Position numbers and translations under genes: made by a program. Under the pieces are notes generated by a model that saw only the letters and a list, made by a program, of their open reading frames with translations, had not been told where the DNA came from and did no database searches. 64,000 nucleotides of DNA from positions 2,286,189 to 2,350,188 of the forward strand of contig BTRK01000002.1 in NCBI GenBank assembly GCA_036245805.1, written 5' to 3'. Each line of letters begins with the position of its first letter. Positions within the stretch are counted from its first letter, which is position 1. This document shows, piece by piece, positions 21,633 through 32,477 of this stretch. The DNA comes from Pristionchus mayeri. Its lineage: Eukaryota; Nematoda; Chromadorea; Rhabditida; Neodiplogasteridae.

Positions 21633-22737
21633 TATTCGCGTACTCAAAAAATGGGTATACGGTAGCATGAAAATTTGCTCTTGCTCACTTAAAAAAATTA
21701 ATTACTTCTCGAATTTAGCATTAATTAATGAATTCTTTTTTATAGAAAGCAAATTTGGATCATGGGAAAAGTCTGTATACCACACCGGCGACACAAAAAT
21801 GCAAAATAAACGAATGTGATGTGCCTAGTTGAACAAAAAATAGGAACTAGCCAAAACTCTCGCTTTCTGTTTGCTCTTCGTTCTCATAAACTAAGCCACC
21901 GCGTGGGTTAATTTTTCGGTTATGAACTCTTTCAGTCATGGCATTAATGCTATTAGAAGGCTGACCCACGCGCCGATCTCGAAATGCGATTATTTCAGCG
22001 TCGAAAACAGATTTTTTGCAAAATTGGTTGACGACGTCCTCAGCAACTAGGTCACCGCATGGGCCATTATTTTGCCTAAAACTTCTTTACCGTGCGTAAT
22101 ATTTATTCTAAAAAGACTGACCCACGCGGTGACCAAAAAATTACTTAAAATAACAAAAAAATATTAGTAGTGAAATCACACGCGTCGCGGTCGCTTATAA
22201 CGCAGTTTTGCTTTGTTCGCAATTTTATCCAATGTTTAGGTCACCGCGTGGGTCAGTCTTTTTAGAATAAATATTACGCATGGTAAAGAAGTTTTAGGCA
22301 AAATAATGGCCCATGCGGTGACCTAGTTGCTGAGAACGACGGCAAACAATTTTTCTAAAAATTCACTTTTCGACGCTGAAATAATCGCATTTCGACGCGT
22401 GGGTCAGCCTTCTAAAAGCATTAATGCCATGACTGGAAGAGTTTATAACCGAAAAATTAACCCACGCGGTGGCTTAGTTTATGAGAACGAAGAGCAAACA
22501 GAAAGCGAGATTTTTGGCGAGTTAAAATTTTTTGTTCAACTTTAAGCACATCGCATTCGTTTATTTTGCAGTTTTGTGTCGGCGGTGTGGTATACAGACA
22601 TTTCCCATGATCCAAATTTGCTTTCTATAAAAAAGAATGCATTAATTAATGCTAAATTCGAGGAGTAATTAATTTTTAAAGTGAGCGATAGCAAATTTTC
22701 ATGCTACCGTATACCCATTTTTGAGTACGCGAATACT
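21633..22737. repeat. Long inverted repeat 4 (about 0.49 kb arms) with regularly repeated CCGCGTGGGT motifs
   Basis: Left arm about 21633-22125, right arm about 22240-22737, loop about 115 bases. The outer ends pair as CGCGTACTCAAAAAATGGGT with ACCCATTTTTGAGTACGCG. Inside each arm the motif CACCGCGTGGGT (or its complement ACCCACGCGGTG, with variants) occurs four times, spaced by about 65 to 90 bases (near 21897, 21962, 22050 and 22120 in the left arm). No transposase. The frame 22327-22545 lies wholly inside the right arm and is not taken as a gene. Confidence 0.9.
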
Positions 22738-23187
22738 CGTCTAAATCAACGCTTTGAAGAGCAGAACAGAGTTGTTTTACCATTCGAAATATGTGTTTAC
22801 TTATTCTTATTTATGTTTTAATTATTATACAAATAATGAATATACGAAATGGCATTGACCAATATTCTTATAAATTCCAAGTTTCCTTTGTATTTCTAAA
22901 TATGAAATTACCAAAATTGTCGATGAGTTATTTTTATGCCTTGTCCTTTACGAAACAAATGCAATATCGCTTGACGTACCGTTAATTGTAAATCATATAT
23001 CAGTATGCGGTAATGATGAAAGCAATTGCCCCCCATCTCCATGCAATTCCCTTTCGATCCGAGTGTTTATGATCCCTGCCCTTCCGACCTTTTAGGACTA
23101 GGAGAAGCATGCCCCTCTGGCGCTCGTTAATCGATATGAATTAATAACGATTGGATTTAAGTACTAAATGATGACTTTAAAAAAATA
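22738..23187. other. Intergenic, nothing recognised
   Basis: Lies between inverted repeat 4 and element M2. Only a short open frame (22791-22985) without homology or splice context is present. Confidence 0.4.
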
Positions 23188-24452
23188 TTAGGTTGTAACA
23201 TAAGTTTTGTCGCATTTCGGAGGTTCACAATATTTCCATGAAGGATACTTCTCAAACATTATCAATGCCTGACCTCCTAGTATATGTTTGGGGTGTTCAT
23301 GCACATTCAAACCATAGGGTAGAGCTGAACTGCGCACGCTGGCTATGCGAAAAATATTAATATGAACTGATTTAAATTTGGTGCAGATTTTATTAATTCG
23401 TTTGATCGGGTGCTAGTTCGCAGAGATGAATAATGAACCAAACTTCTACAGCATGATGATATACCCCGTCAATGCTCTTTCAAAATATACGCCAGATATG
23501 GTGCTATGTTGAGCGGAACCAAAGATATTCTTCACTGAGTGTAAGGTTAGCCGCTGATTCGTAGCCAACTTGACCAACTCTTCTGAATCCAGAATTGCAA
23601 CAACAGTGACTAACATAAGTGCGTTCAATTACCACTCATGGAGGTATAATTTATCATTAAACAAGTGAGAGAAAGAACACTCCACTTGTGGGAAATTTGA
23701 ATTTTAATTAATTCAATTCGCGCACAATTTTACCAAAATTTGCAAGTTTAGGTGTTTCGAATTAAAGATTGTCATTCAAAAGCTATTTATTTCCAAACTT
23801 ATCCCAAGTAGATACTAGTAAGGGAAGGGTTTATGGTTCGGATGGACACAAAAAATCAGATGTTGAACATGTGTGCGAGGTAGGAATATGAACAAAGTGC
23901 CGATTTCAGTAGTTTAATTTACATACCATCGTTCTGAATGGAGCCACTTATCTCAACAGAACCCAATCTACCCCAAACTTTGTCTGCACACTGACCACTT
24001 TGGGTGAACTATATTCCACCACTATTTGGATCTGGATATCTATTGAGAAGAAAATTCGGCTTGCGAAAGTTTTCGCGACCGTCACCAACCATCCACATTA
24101 TACAAACTCGTCTACATTTCTAGAACGATTTTCGTTTGTCATTATCCGTGAGTGGTTCAAAATTATGCACATATGTAGTACTTTACGCAAATCACACAAA
24201 ATCGGCATAATTTAACCTTTTCAAGAAGAGCTGATGCGTGAAAATGATTTCTAATCCTTATCTCAGTACAACTTTGTCTGACTAATGTGCCTCCTCAACT
24301 GCCTTGACAGGACTGAAGTAAAGCGCGTAAGAAAGAGTACGAAGGCCCTCACTGATGATGAATAACGAAATTGAGATTAAATTAATTCGAAGAATTTCTG
24401 AGGTTAAAATGCATAAGAGATTGGACGCGACAAAACTTATGTTACAACCTGA
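23188..24452. mobile_element. Mariner-like element without recognisable transposase (element M2)
   Basis: Ends TTAGGTTGTAACATAAGTTT and AAACTTATGTTACAACCTGA, flanked by TA (23186-23187 and 24453-24454). Length is 1265 bases. End sequence and length resemble M1 at 3202-4463. Near the right end both share a stretch like GAAAGAGTACGAAGGCCCTC / GAAAGAGTATCCAAGCCCTC. No transposase motifs were read. Confidence 0.8.
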
Positions 24453-24454
24453 TA

Positions 24455-25012
24455 CATTAAATTGAGAAAAAAATGGTAACGAAAAACAATATTTTATTTT
24501 TACAAAAATTTCCCCTACTTCAAATTCATGTGGAAAAAATTGAAATTTCATCTACAAATTGTCACTCCAAAATGAAAAAAAAATTAATGCGGATTGGCTA
24601 CATCGGTAATTTTTTACGGATGGACCACATCAGCAAAAAAAATTTAGGCGCGTCGGCAAAAAATGAACAGCGAGACCCTATTTGACGTATGGGTATGGGA
24701 CTATCCTTGATGTAATTGATGGAAGTTAATTAAGATTACTCTTCTTTTCCCACTAGAGTTCAATTTTTTGGGTAACTGTGTATATTTTTCGAGTAGAGTA
24801 CAAGTTCACTAAATAACATAAGAGCGTTGAAGATATGATATTAAATGCATTTTAATGTATAGATGCGATATGATTACCAGTAAAAGCTAAAGGAGTGTAT
24901 CAAAATCTTTATTATTATGATTAAATACCGCGTGTGCGTGGTGAAAGAATGTCGAAACTCAATTCATAATTAAAGCACAATATAAATAATGGCTTCGATC
25001 GAAAAATGCGAT
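24455..25012. other. Intergenic 3' of the SXP/RAL-2-like gene
   Basis: AT-rich. No supported exon. It should contain the 3' untranslated region of the minus-strand gene that ends at 25013. Confidence 0.4.
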
Positions 25013-25822
25013 TTATAAGTAGCCGAATCCGCTCAGTACATCCGTGTCCCTCAACTTGGCCACCAGCTCCTCTCTGATATCCGCTGGCAGCGTCTTGTTG
25101 ATCTCTGCGAGACGCGCGCGTTTCTCGTTCTAAAATGTGAGAATTTATCAAAAATTTAATCGTGTTATATCGTTTTCTAAAATTAGAGAAATGTGCGTAA
25201 TATGGTCAAATCCTACACATTTTCTAGTCATTCTTGTAGAGAAAGCGCTCTAAATTATTTAGAGATGAAAAATCAAGGTTCAAACCTGGGTGAGCTCCTC
25301 GTCTTCCTGAATGAAAATGATGCGAATGAGTTTGGACTGAGCCGGCTTGGAAAGCTTCATGATAGCGTCCTAAATAACACATCACGTTCATATTATTTGA
25401 GACCTATTCTAGAAACATACTCCCATACTGGGAGATCATTGAGACCAAGTAGGATAAAATCCAATTAGGCTAACCTTGATTCGCTCTCTCCTCTCGTTGT
25501 CGCGTTCATGCTGAGCGATCTTCCATTCTTCGTGGCGCTTTCTGATATTTTTTTTTAATTTTGAAAGTTTCCTAAAATAAATCATTGCATACCTCGTTTC
25601 CGGGTCAGTTTTCGCAACGAGTTCGTCTACTTTCTGCCTGATTTCTATCAGCGAAAGGTCGCCCGAGGTTTCCAGCAGTTTCTGTAATTTTGCACACATC
25701 ATTATGCTTAAAAGTAAGCAAGATATTGAAGAAATAGTGCTAAATCACCTCGAGGTCCTTCTCGAAATTCGTGGCAGATTCGGATTTCTTCACCAACTCT
25801 GCCCGGCGACTTCCGGTTTCAC
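25013..25822 (-). CDS. SXP/RAL-2 (DUF148)-like protein, 5' exon not found
   Basis: Five phase-consistent minus-strand exons: 25749-25822, 25593-25681, 25475-25541, 25286-25369 and 25013-25129 (TAA 25013-25015). In order they read RRAELVKKSESATNFEKDLE, then KLLETSGDLSLIEIRQKVDE, then KRHEEWKIAQHERDNERRER, then AIMKLSKPAQSKLIRIIFIQ, then LAEINKTLPADIREELVAKL. The pattern of a core helix beginning (D/N)LS..EI...VDELV, then a Y/W-containing helix, then the LT..E.. / LP..VR..L repeat is that of the nematode SXP/RAL-2 domain. These are usually small secreted helical proteins, some of them antigens in parasites. The signal-peptide exon should lie upstream of 25822 (a candidate MTQVNFINAVSDPG block is near 25920-25975) but phase did not fit. 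Highly charged, about 140 residues seen. Confidence 0.6.
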
Positions 25823-27384
25823 CTGCAAATAACGGTTAATTCAATTCAATTCAAGTATAGGGGAAATGTGATATTCTTCGATAGCTTGCGGCGGAAGTGT
25901 TTGTACGCAGCGGTTACTCGAATCGAACGCTCCCAGGGTCGCTAACGGCGTTGATGAAGTTCACTTGCGTCATTATCACGACTTTCTCCAACTACCCCGT
26001 CTCTGCACTTCAATTTGCGCCAATCGTGGGCTCGTTAGTGACAAGTTGCCAGTATTTCCGGTGTCATTTGTGAGCACACATTCCCTTGTTGTTGACCCCA
26101 AACACTGGGAATCATTCACATCGAATTTCCCACGATTACTCCGCAGCTCCTTCTTCATTCATTTACTCGCACACTTTGTTCCTAGTTCTCGGATAATATA
26201 ATTAAATTTCATCTAAATCATCTCCAACCTCTGAGGAATGCCTAGTTAAGCGATATTTCGTGCTCAGGCTACATGCCAACCGCCAATCGTTGCAAGGGAT
26301 CAATGAATATATGGGTGAAATCTGACCTGAGATGACCGCACACCGGATGGAGTATACAATGGAGACAAGGGGAAGAAGCGATCGGAGAAGCATTGTAGTC
26401 GGAATCTGAGAGGATCCGATGATCGTAAAGCTTTGATCGATGGACAGTTAAGATACAATTGGGACGGGAAGGTGCAGGGCATTCTTGGAAATGCTAGAGT
26501 GCAATACGACATGGGGCGTGCAAAATGTCAGTTGGAGCTTTACTGAATACATGGCAATGTGATCAGTAGGAATAGGTATGCATCTGAATCATCACGCAGA
26601 AATGACTATCCGTACTCTAGGAAGTGATTATGTATCGCGAACATCACTCAAACAGAGGAACGCCAATATCAATCCGGATCGCTTAGTCAACCGGTACTCA
26701 TTTCTCAATACTGTGATATGAATGAGGAAGTAAAAAGGATGAATGAAGGATGAGGCTGGAAATGATTTCCTTCGCTTATATCCCGAAAGGCAGCAGGAAA
26801 TATCCCGCCTGGGGGCTTTGTTTTCACATTCTGATTGATCAGGTGCACATAGCGTTGGCAGAAACAGAAATGCGGAAAATGGGGATGAACTAGCGAAAAC
26901 AAAGAGGATATCCAGGAAAAGACAGCGTGGAATTTGCCGAAGATGGTCGGCATGCCGCTTTGTGAGAAGGAGGGAGGGAGCGAGAGAAAGAGGAGGTATA
27001 CAGAGATACGCCGCGCAACCGGAACCCGAGAATGGAGGGAAATGATCCTGTGAACAAACACACACGCACTGAACAGAAGGCAGAAGCTTGATCCGACACA
27101 CATTCTCTCAATCTACTTCACTCTCTCTCTCTCTCCCTCTCTCCTTCTCTCTATGTCCCTCTCCCTGTCTCTCTCTTTCTCTCTCTCACTCCCTCTTCCC
27201 CTCTCTCTCGTCGAAGGAATTGGCGGAAAGAACACCGTTCTAATTAGATTAGACGGATTTTCTCGCTCTTTCCTTGTTTGGGTCCGTTGTAAACCGTTTC
27301 TGAGAATAAGTGATCGAAAAACGTGTTGGATTTTCATGCTCAATACCAGAATTAATAATTTTTATTCAATATTTAATTTGAATT
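25823..27384. other. Intergenic region with low-complexity tracts
   Basis: No exon chain is supported. Long frames at 26628-27111 on the minus strand overlap each other in all three frames, are rich in Ser/Pro/Phe, and look like composition effects. A CT-rich simple repeat ends the region. Confidence 0.45.
27119..27215. repeat. CT-rich simple repeat
   Basis: About 100 bases of CTCTCT interrupted by CCCT and TTCT units. It produces Ser/Leu-rich and Arg/Glu-rich frames on the two strands that are not genes. Confidence 0.9.
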
Positions 27385-29934
27385 TCACATATTGTACACA
27401 GCTCTCCTTCGTATTTTATTCGAATAATCAACTGATGATCCATTAGGGAATAGGAAATTGTTGATGATTTGAAATGCCCGTGCCGGAAGATTTATGGTGA
27501 CCATATGACCCGCTCTCTGAGATCGAACATTAACTTTTTTTTCTTGTAGTTAATTCAAGTTGTACCCGGACAGTGAGCACATCCATTGTAATGTTCTTTT
27601 GCGTCGACTTGTAGATTGTTTGCACGCCCCCAAAATCGCCCAAATAGTGCCAGATTTTTGTGGATTCAGCAACCTAAACACATGAGCACCTGTACAAAAG
27701 TACATTTTCAATATTTTCAAAATACTGCCTGTTCATTCAATGCACACGTTCTTCACTCGAATGGACTAGTGAGTGTGTCGAGTGAAGCGATGGCGGTATT
27801 ATTTCTCGAAATCATTTCGTACCTCCAACCCGTTGCTCTTCGCAATTGCAGTCGTTCCACGTGCGACATGCAACGTCGAACAGACCAGGTCCAGGTCTCC
27901 CGTGTAGAACATAATGCGGAATGCATTCTGAAAGCTATGTCACTGCTAGTCATTTCACTGTTGATGTTACGTTGGCCATGTCGAAGATTTGATCGAACCA
28001 TAAGACAACATAACGACTGAAAAGGGCTAAAAAGGGTCGAAGTGTCCAAAAAAAATTGCTAAGCAAATTTGAGGACTCATTATTATCATTATCATCATTA
28101 TCATTATTTGAGTATATCGTACAATTCCTCTTCTTTGAAATGGTCCGTCTAAAAGTATCTTTTTGACAAAACCATTTGCCATAAAATCTCACCAAATTTC
28201 CGAATTGTTTGTGTATGTCCTGCAATTAAAAAATTTCGAAATATATGCAAAAGAAATTACCCAATTAAGGAAGAAAAGGTGCCGGTTTGTATGGTTCAGT
28301 ACGCCATCTTTATATTGCTGATACATTTTAAAAAGTTCCCGACCATATCTAAATTTGTTATTTAAATATATTTTTTTAAATAAGCACAATGGGGATCACT
28401 TTTGCGGAATGCTGCCCATTGACCACAATTGTAACAGGGGGGCGATCGTGCGAGAAAACCCATCCATGGCCGCGTTGCCCATCGCAATTCCCTGAAGATT
28501 CTTATTTTTTTTAATTCTAAATTCGTTAATGAGCTCAAAAATGAAGAGTTCTAAAATGATGCTGCCCCCTCACGATAATTCAAATGTTCACCTTGAAATT
28601 CGCATTAGTGAAAGTCCCATTTTCCAGGCCGGTGAGGATTGCGACCGTGAGATATGGTATGTACGTTCCTGGAGATACATTCAGAATTATGTTCTTATAA
28701 TCTTTTGCTAGAGTTGTGTGTGATTCCTGGTAGCATACGAGCTATGGCACTTGTGCGAAAAGGCACTCAGAATAGATGTCCATGTTCACTCGAGCACTCT
28801 CTTTTTAAATAGGGGCTAAACCGAGAAATTCACCTGCATACGATTCTCCCGTGATGAAGAAATCTCGATTGACATATCGGGGATGAACGCTGACATGGAT
28901 TCGTCAAACTGAAATCGAACATCACCAACCGAGTCATGAACTCTTCAAGGGCACGCATATTCATTGCCGCCACTTGTGTGTCGTTTATGGCATGGTTTGT
29001 CTTGTTTACTCTTGAAAATCCGACATTGCCGGGGCTCTCAATGTACAGCACGTTGGAATACTGCGAAATGTAGTTATTATCAACTAATAATTTAAATTCC
29101 AATATGATCAATGATGAAATGTCGACAGCATCGATAATTGTAGAGCATGTATAGCCACATACTCAAGAAAAAAACGGCTTTTTTTTTCTGAGCATTCAAC
29201 CTGATTCCACGAGAAGTCATTGTATTTCAGATTCTCAGTTTCAGCATCGATAATAAAAGGGCCGTTTTCCTGAATTGAGTACATATTGTGAAAGTTATAT
29301 CATAAGGACAAACCATTAGAAAACCAATTAGTGATGATGCTCCGGGTCCCCCGTTTAGCCATACTACAAGAGGAGCATTTTGCGGATCCGATCGGATGGC
29401 CTCGCAGAGTCTGCACTGCGCACAAATGATGCGATATTTTGGAATGGATAAATGCGATTCGCGTAACTTTCATATCGACACTAGGTCGGATGAGAACTAT
29501 GACGTCATGCCGCTTTTGTATCAATGACTTCATGACGTCATAGTTCTCATTCGACCTTGTGTCCGACTCACACATAGAAGATGTTGTAATCAGCATCGTA
29601 TACATTTACGTTGATGAAACCCGAGTATAGCGGGAAATTAGGTGCTGTTGGCGCTCCGGGAAGATCTTTCTGCGATGGAGTTTATGAATAGTTAAACAAA
29701 GACTTCCGAGAGTGTCGTCATTTTGCTTGAGAATGAACTTGGTTGCGTTCGAGAAAGGAAAACACGGTCTCTTCATTCTGCACACTCTCTCGCCATTCCA
29801 CCGGTCGATAGAGTGTGTAAAATGAAGAGACGGTGACCCAAATTATGAACTGGATTGCGTACCACTCGGTGGGGATGGTCGGGCGAAGCAGATGTGATTA
29901 TAAGTATTAAGAAGAAATTGCAAATGAAACGCAT
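27385..29934 (-). CDS. Serine carboxypeptidase (peptidase family S10), copy 1
   Basis: Minus strand, many short exons. It starts with a signal peptide ([23 protein letters not shown] at 29932-29934). In order it then has [12 protein letters not shown] with [18 protein letters not shown] (oxyanion region); [38 protein letters not shown] with the catalytic Ser (codons near 28835-28850); [41 protein letters not shown] with the catalytic Asp (near 27890); [10 protein letters not shown]; and [14 protein letters not shown] with the catalytic His (near 27510). Stop at 27385-27387, AATAAA on the minus strand at 27361-27366. The family removes C-terminal residues in acidic compartments or secretions. 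The part between GIAMGN and the Asp motif (28000-28440) is poorly conserved and may hold a lesion. Two MITEs lie in introns near the 5' end. Confidence 0.75.
29484..29556. mobile_element. MITE family 1 (GAGAACTATGACGTCAT palindrome)
   Basis: GGTCGGATGAGAACTATGAC at the left pairs with GTCATAGTTCTCATTCGACC at the right. It is about 73 bases long and lies in an intron of S10 copy 1. Confidence 0.85.
29763..29836. mobile_element. MITE family 3 (GTCTCTTCATT palindrome)
   Basis: CACGGTCTCTTCATTCTGCA with ACACTCTCTCG on the left pairs with GAGTGTGTAAAATGAAGAGA and CGGTG on the right. It lies in intron 1 of S10 copy 1. Other copies are at 48099-48162, 48269-48345 and 60719-60766. Confidence 0.75.
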
Positions 29935-30526
29935 GACGGAACTTACTGATGAATTGTTCATACGTAACAATTATCCTCTCGGAACGATTGCCGAAACATA
30001 AACATATCGACACGCTAAAATGTAAACAATATGCCATACACATTTTCATCAATATCAAATGTAAAATACATCATCCATATCGTAATGCCAAGGTGTTCTT
30101 CAAAAACTAGACCTCACAGTCCCTCCCTTCCTTGGCCGAGAGAGGTCGCGGCCTCTCGGTCTCTCGTGTGTTCTTATAGACTGTTTATTAACGAGATTTT
30201 CCAATCTGTTAGCGCGGCTACCATACTCTTCTGAGTTTGGACGGCCTCACTGTTCGGTCCTGTGTCATTGCCCCAGGCACAGACGCCGACAGTGTTGCAC
30301 TTGCGATCAGCGAGGAAGTGAGGGATCCCGACCGGGAATAGGGCTGCGATAGGCTTCGCGCCCGCATACGCGTCTCGTCTCCTCCCTTCCCTTTCTCCTG
30401 ACCCCTTGTCTCTCTCTCTTTCTCTCGCACTCTCTTCCCTTCCCATACTCTCTCACCTTCCCTCTTCTCTCTCCTATTCTTGTCTGTCTCGTCTGTCTGT
30501 CTCTCCTTCTGTCTCACTCTCTCGCG

Positions 30527-31273
30527 ATGGCCATCGATCCCGAACTGCGCACGCTGTTCACGCAGCAGCAGAAGTCGATCGATAACCTGACCGAACTTGT
30601 TCGTTTCCTTGTCGGTCACCTCATCAAGTCGCCCCCCGCGACTTCGTCCTCTCTCGATCTCAAGGCTGCCATGGCCTCTGTCCTCTCTCAGAAGGACACG
30701 CTGGACGGCAAGGCCACTCGGGCGGTTCTTGTGAACGTCCCCGAGGGAGAGAACAAAGAGGATATGGTAAGTAAGGACAAGGAGCTCTTGCTGAGGATCT
30801 TTCGAGAGATCAACAATCCCCAGCTGAACACGATACTCGACCAGGATCAGGTATCTTTCTTCCGGCACCCTCAGGTAAGAAGAGAGAATAGTGCTCATCC
30901 ACGGATAATCAAGATCCAGCTGGATAGTGCCGCCTCTCGCACGCTGTTCCTGACTGAGGCGATCCGTATTAAATGCGGTCGTCTCACTGGATCCACTCGT
31001 GCTTACATACGCCCGGACTACACGATGGACCAGCTCTCTCTCGAGCGAAAGCTGAAGAGAGAGGCGTACGAGAAAAATGTGGAATCTGGTCAGATCAGAT
31101 TCGTGGTGAGGAATCTGGAAATCGTTCAGCTGCGAGAGTGCAGGGATCTCCCTCAAGGTATGAAGGATGAGATCGAGAAGAGAGCTACCTCAGCCAGAGA
31201 GAGTGCACCCTCCATTCTCTCGTCTCTCTCCCACTTCCCCCACTCCTTCCCTTTCAATCCCATGTTCTCATAG
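30527..31273 (+). CDS. LINE ORF1 protein
   Basis: 248 residues. The N-terminus MAIDPELRTLFTQQQKSIDN and the following TELVRFLVGHLIK could form a short coiled coil. The centre contains RAVLVNVPEGENKEDMV, FFRHPQVRRENSAHPRIIKI and LTGSTRAYIRPDYTMDQLSL, the arrangement of the RRM-like nucleic-acid-binding ORF1 proteins of CR1/L2-type elements. It would bind the element RNA. A following Arg/Ser-rich frame (31167-31529) may be part of the same protein in another frame, since the RS-rich tail starts as this frame closes. Confidence 0.6.
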   Translation: MAIDPELRTLFTQQQKSIDNLTELVRFLVGHLIKSPPATSSSLDLKAAMASVLSQKDTLDGKATRAVLVNVPEGENKEDMVSKDKELLLRIFREINNPQLNTILDQDQVSFFRHPQVRRENSAHPRIIKIQLDSAASRTLFLTEAIRIKCGRLTGSTRAYIRPDYTMDQLSLERKLKREAYEKNVESGQIRFVVRNLEIVQLRECRDLPQGMKDEIEKRATSARESAPSILSSLSHFPHSFPFNPMFS

Positions 31274-32477
31274 AAGTCAGGCTTCTTCTCGTTCTCGTGG
31301 TAGATCGAGTCATCGTGGTGGTCGTGGTCGTGGGAGTGCCTCTGTGTCAGTCCCTGGTTCTCAGTCCCGTCGACGTGCTCGTCCGTCGTCTGGTGGAGTG
31401 CCTGGTGAGCCCGCTCCCAAGGCCTCCCACATCCTCTCTCCTTCCCCTTCGCTCGACGATTCCTCCTCGTCTACCGTTACTGTCGTTTCCCCCTCTCACA
31501 ACATAGGCCACACACTCAAAGCCAGCTAGGTCGTTCCTCTAGGGGTCTCTCAGTCCAATCCTTCCCTCTCTTTCTCTGCTCTCTCTTCACCCCAGCGTAC
31601 TCTCTCGCCTCTCCCTTCCTCTTCCCCTATCCCTCACTCATCTCCCCACCGCGTCTCTTTCCCTCCCCCAACCAGCCTTGTCTCTTCTGACTCCAATAAT
31701 CACTCTCGTTCAATTAAATGCTCGTTGATTAATTGTCGCTCTGTGCTTTCTAATATCCACACTCTAGAACAGTATGCTCTCTCTTCAGACCTTTCCATCC
31801 CGAACCTAACTGAAACCTGGGCTTCCCCTTACTTTAACTGACGCGATGCTTTCCTTTGACCGATACGTAGTATACAGATCCGATCGAGATCTTTCCACAC
31901 CAGGTGGAGGAGTCGCCATTCTTATAGATAGCACGCTCCCTTCTTCCTTGATCTCATCCCGATCCTTTTCTGCTTACTGTCAACTAGTTTCTTGTCAGGT
32001 CATCCTTACTCATCACATCTCCCTAATCTTTATTTGTGTCTACCGTAGTCCGTCGTGTAGTATTGAGTCCTTTAACGAGTGTCTAGAGTATATCTATGAT
32101 CTGAACTGTTCTCATCTCTCCCCCATTATCCTAGTTGGTGACTTTAACTGTAAGGAAGTCGATCTTCTATCTCCCTCTCATCGACCAGTCCTCATTCCCA
32201 TGCTCTCCTCTCTTTCTCCCAGTCCCTTCCTCTCTGCCAACTTGTCTCATCACCCACTCGTAATCTGAACACTCTAGATCTTGTCTTTACCTCACATGCT
32301 CAACTAGTTACTGATTGTGTTGTTTTACCCAAACTCCCATCTCTAGATCATTCCATTATCAACTTCTCCCTTCCCATCTCTCTTCCTTCCCCCATGCATC
32401 CACCCCGTAGAGATTACAGTCGAGTCGATTGGAGTGCGATCTGCTCTCAGATTGACTCTGTCGACTGGACCTCTCTA

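Noticed and set aside
22327..22545. 72-codon frame in the right arm of inverted repeat 4
   Set aside because: Wholly inside a palindrome arm and built around its repeated motifs.
26628..27111. Overlapping long minus-strand frames
   Set aside because: Three frames are open at once over CT/GA-biased DNA with no splice pattern; typical of composition.
30218..31156. 312-codon minus-strand frame opposite LINE ORF1
   Set aside because: Antisense of ORF1 with low-complexity Arg/Glu ends; the plus-strand frame has the known ORF1 features.
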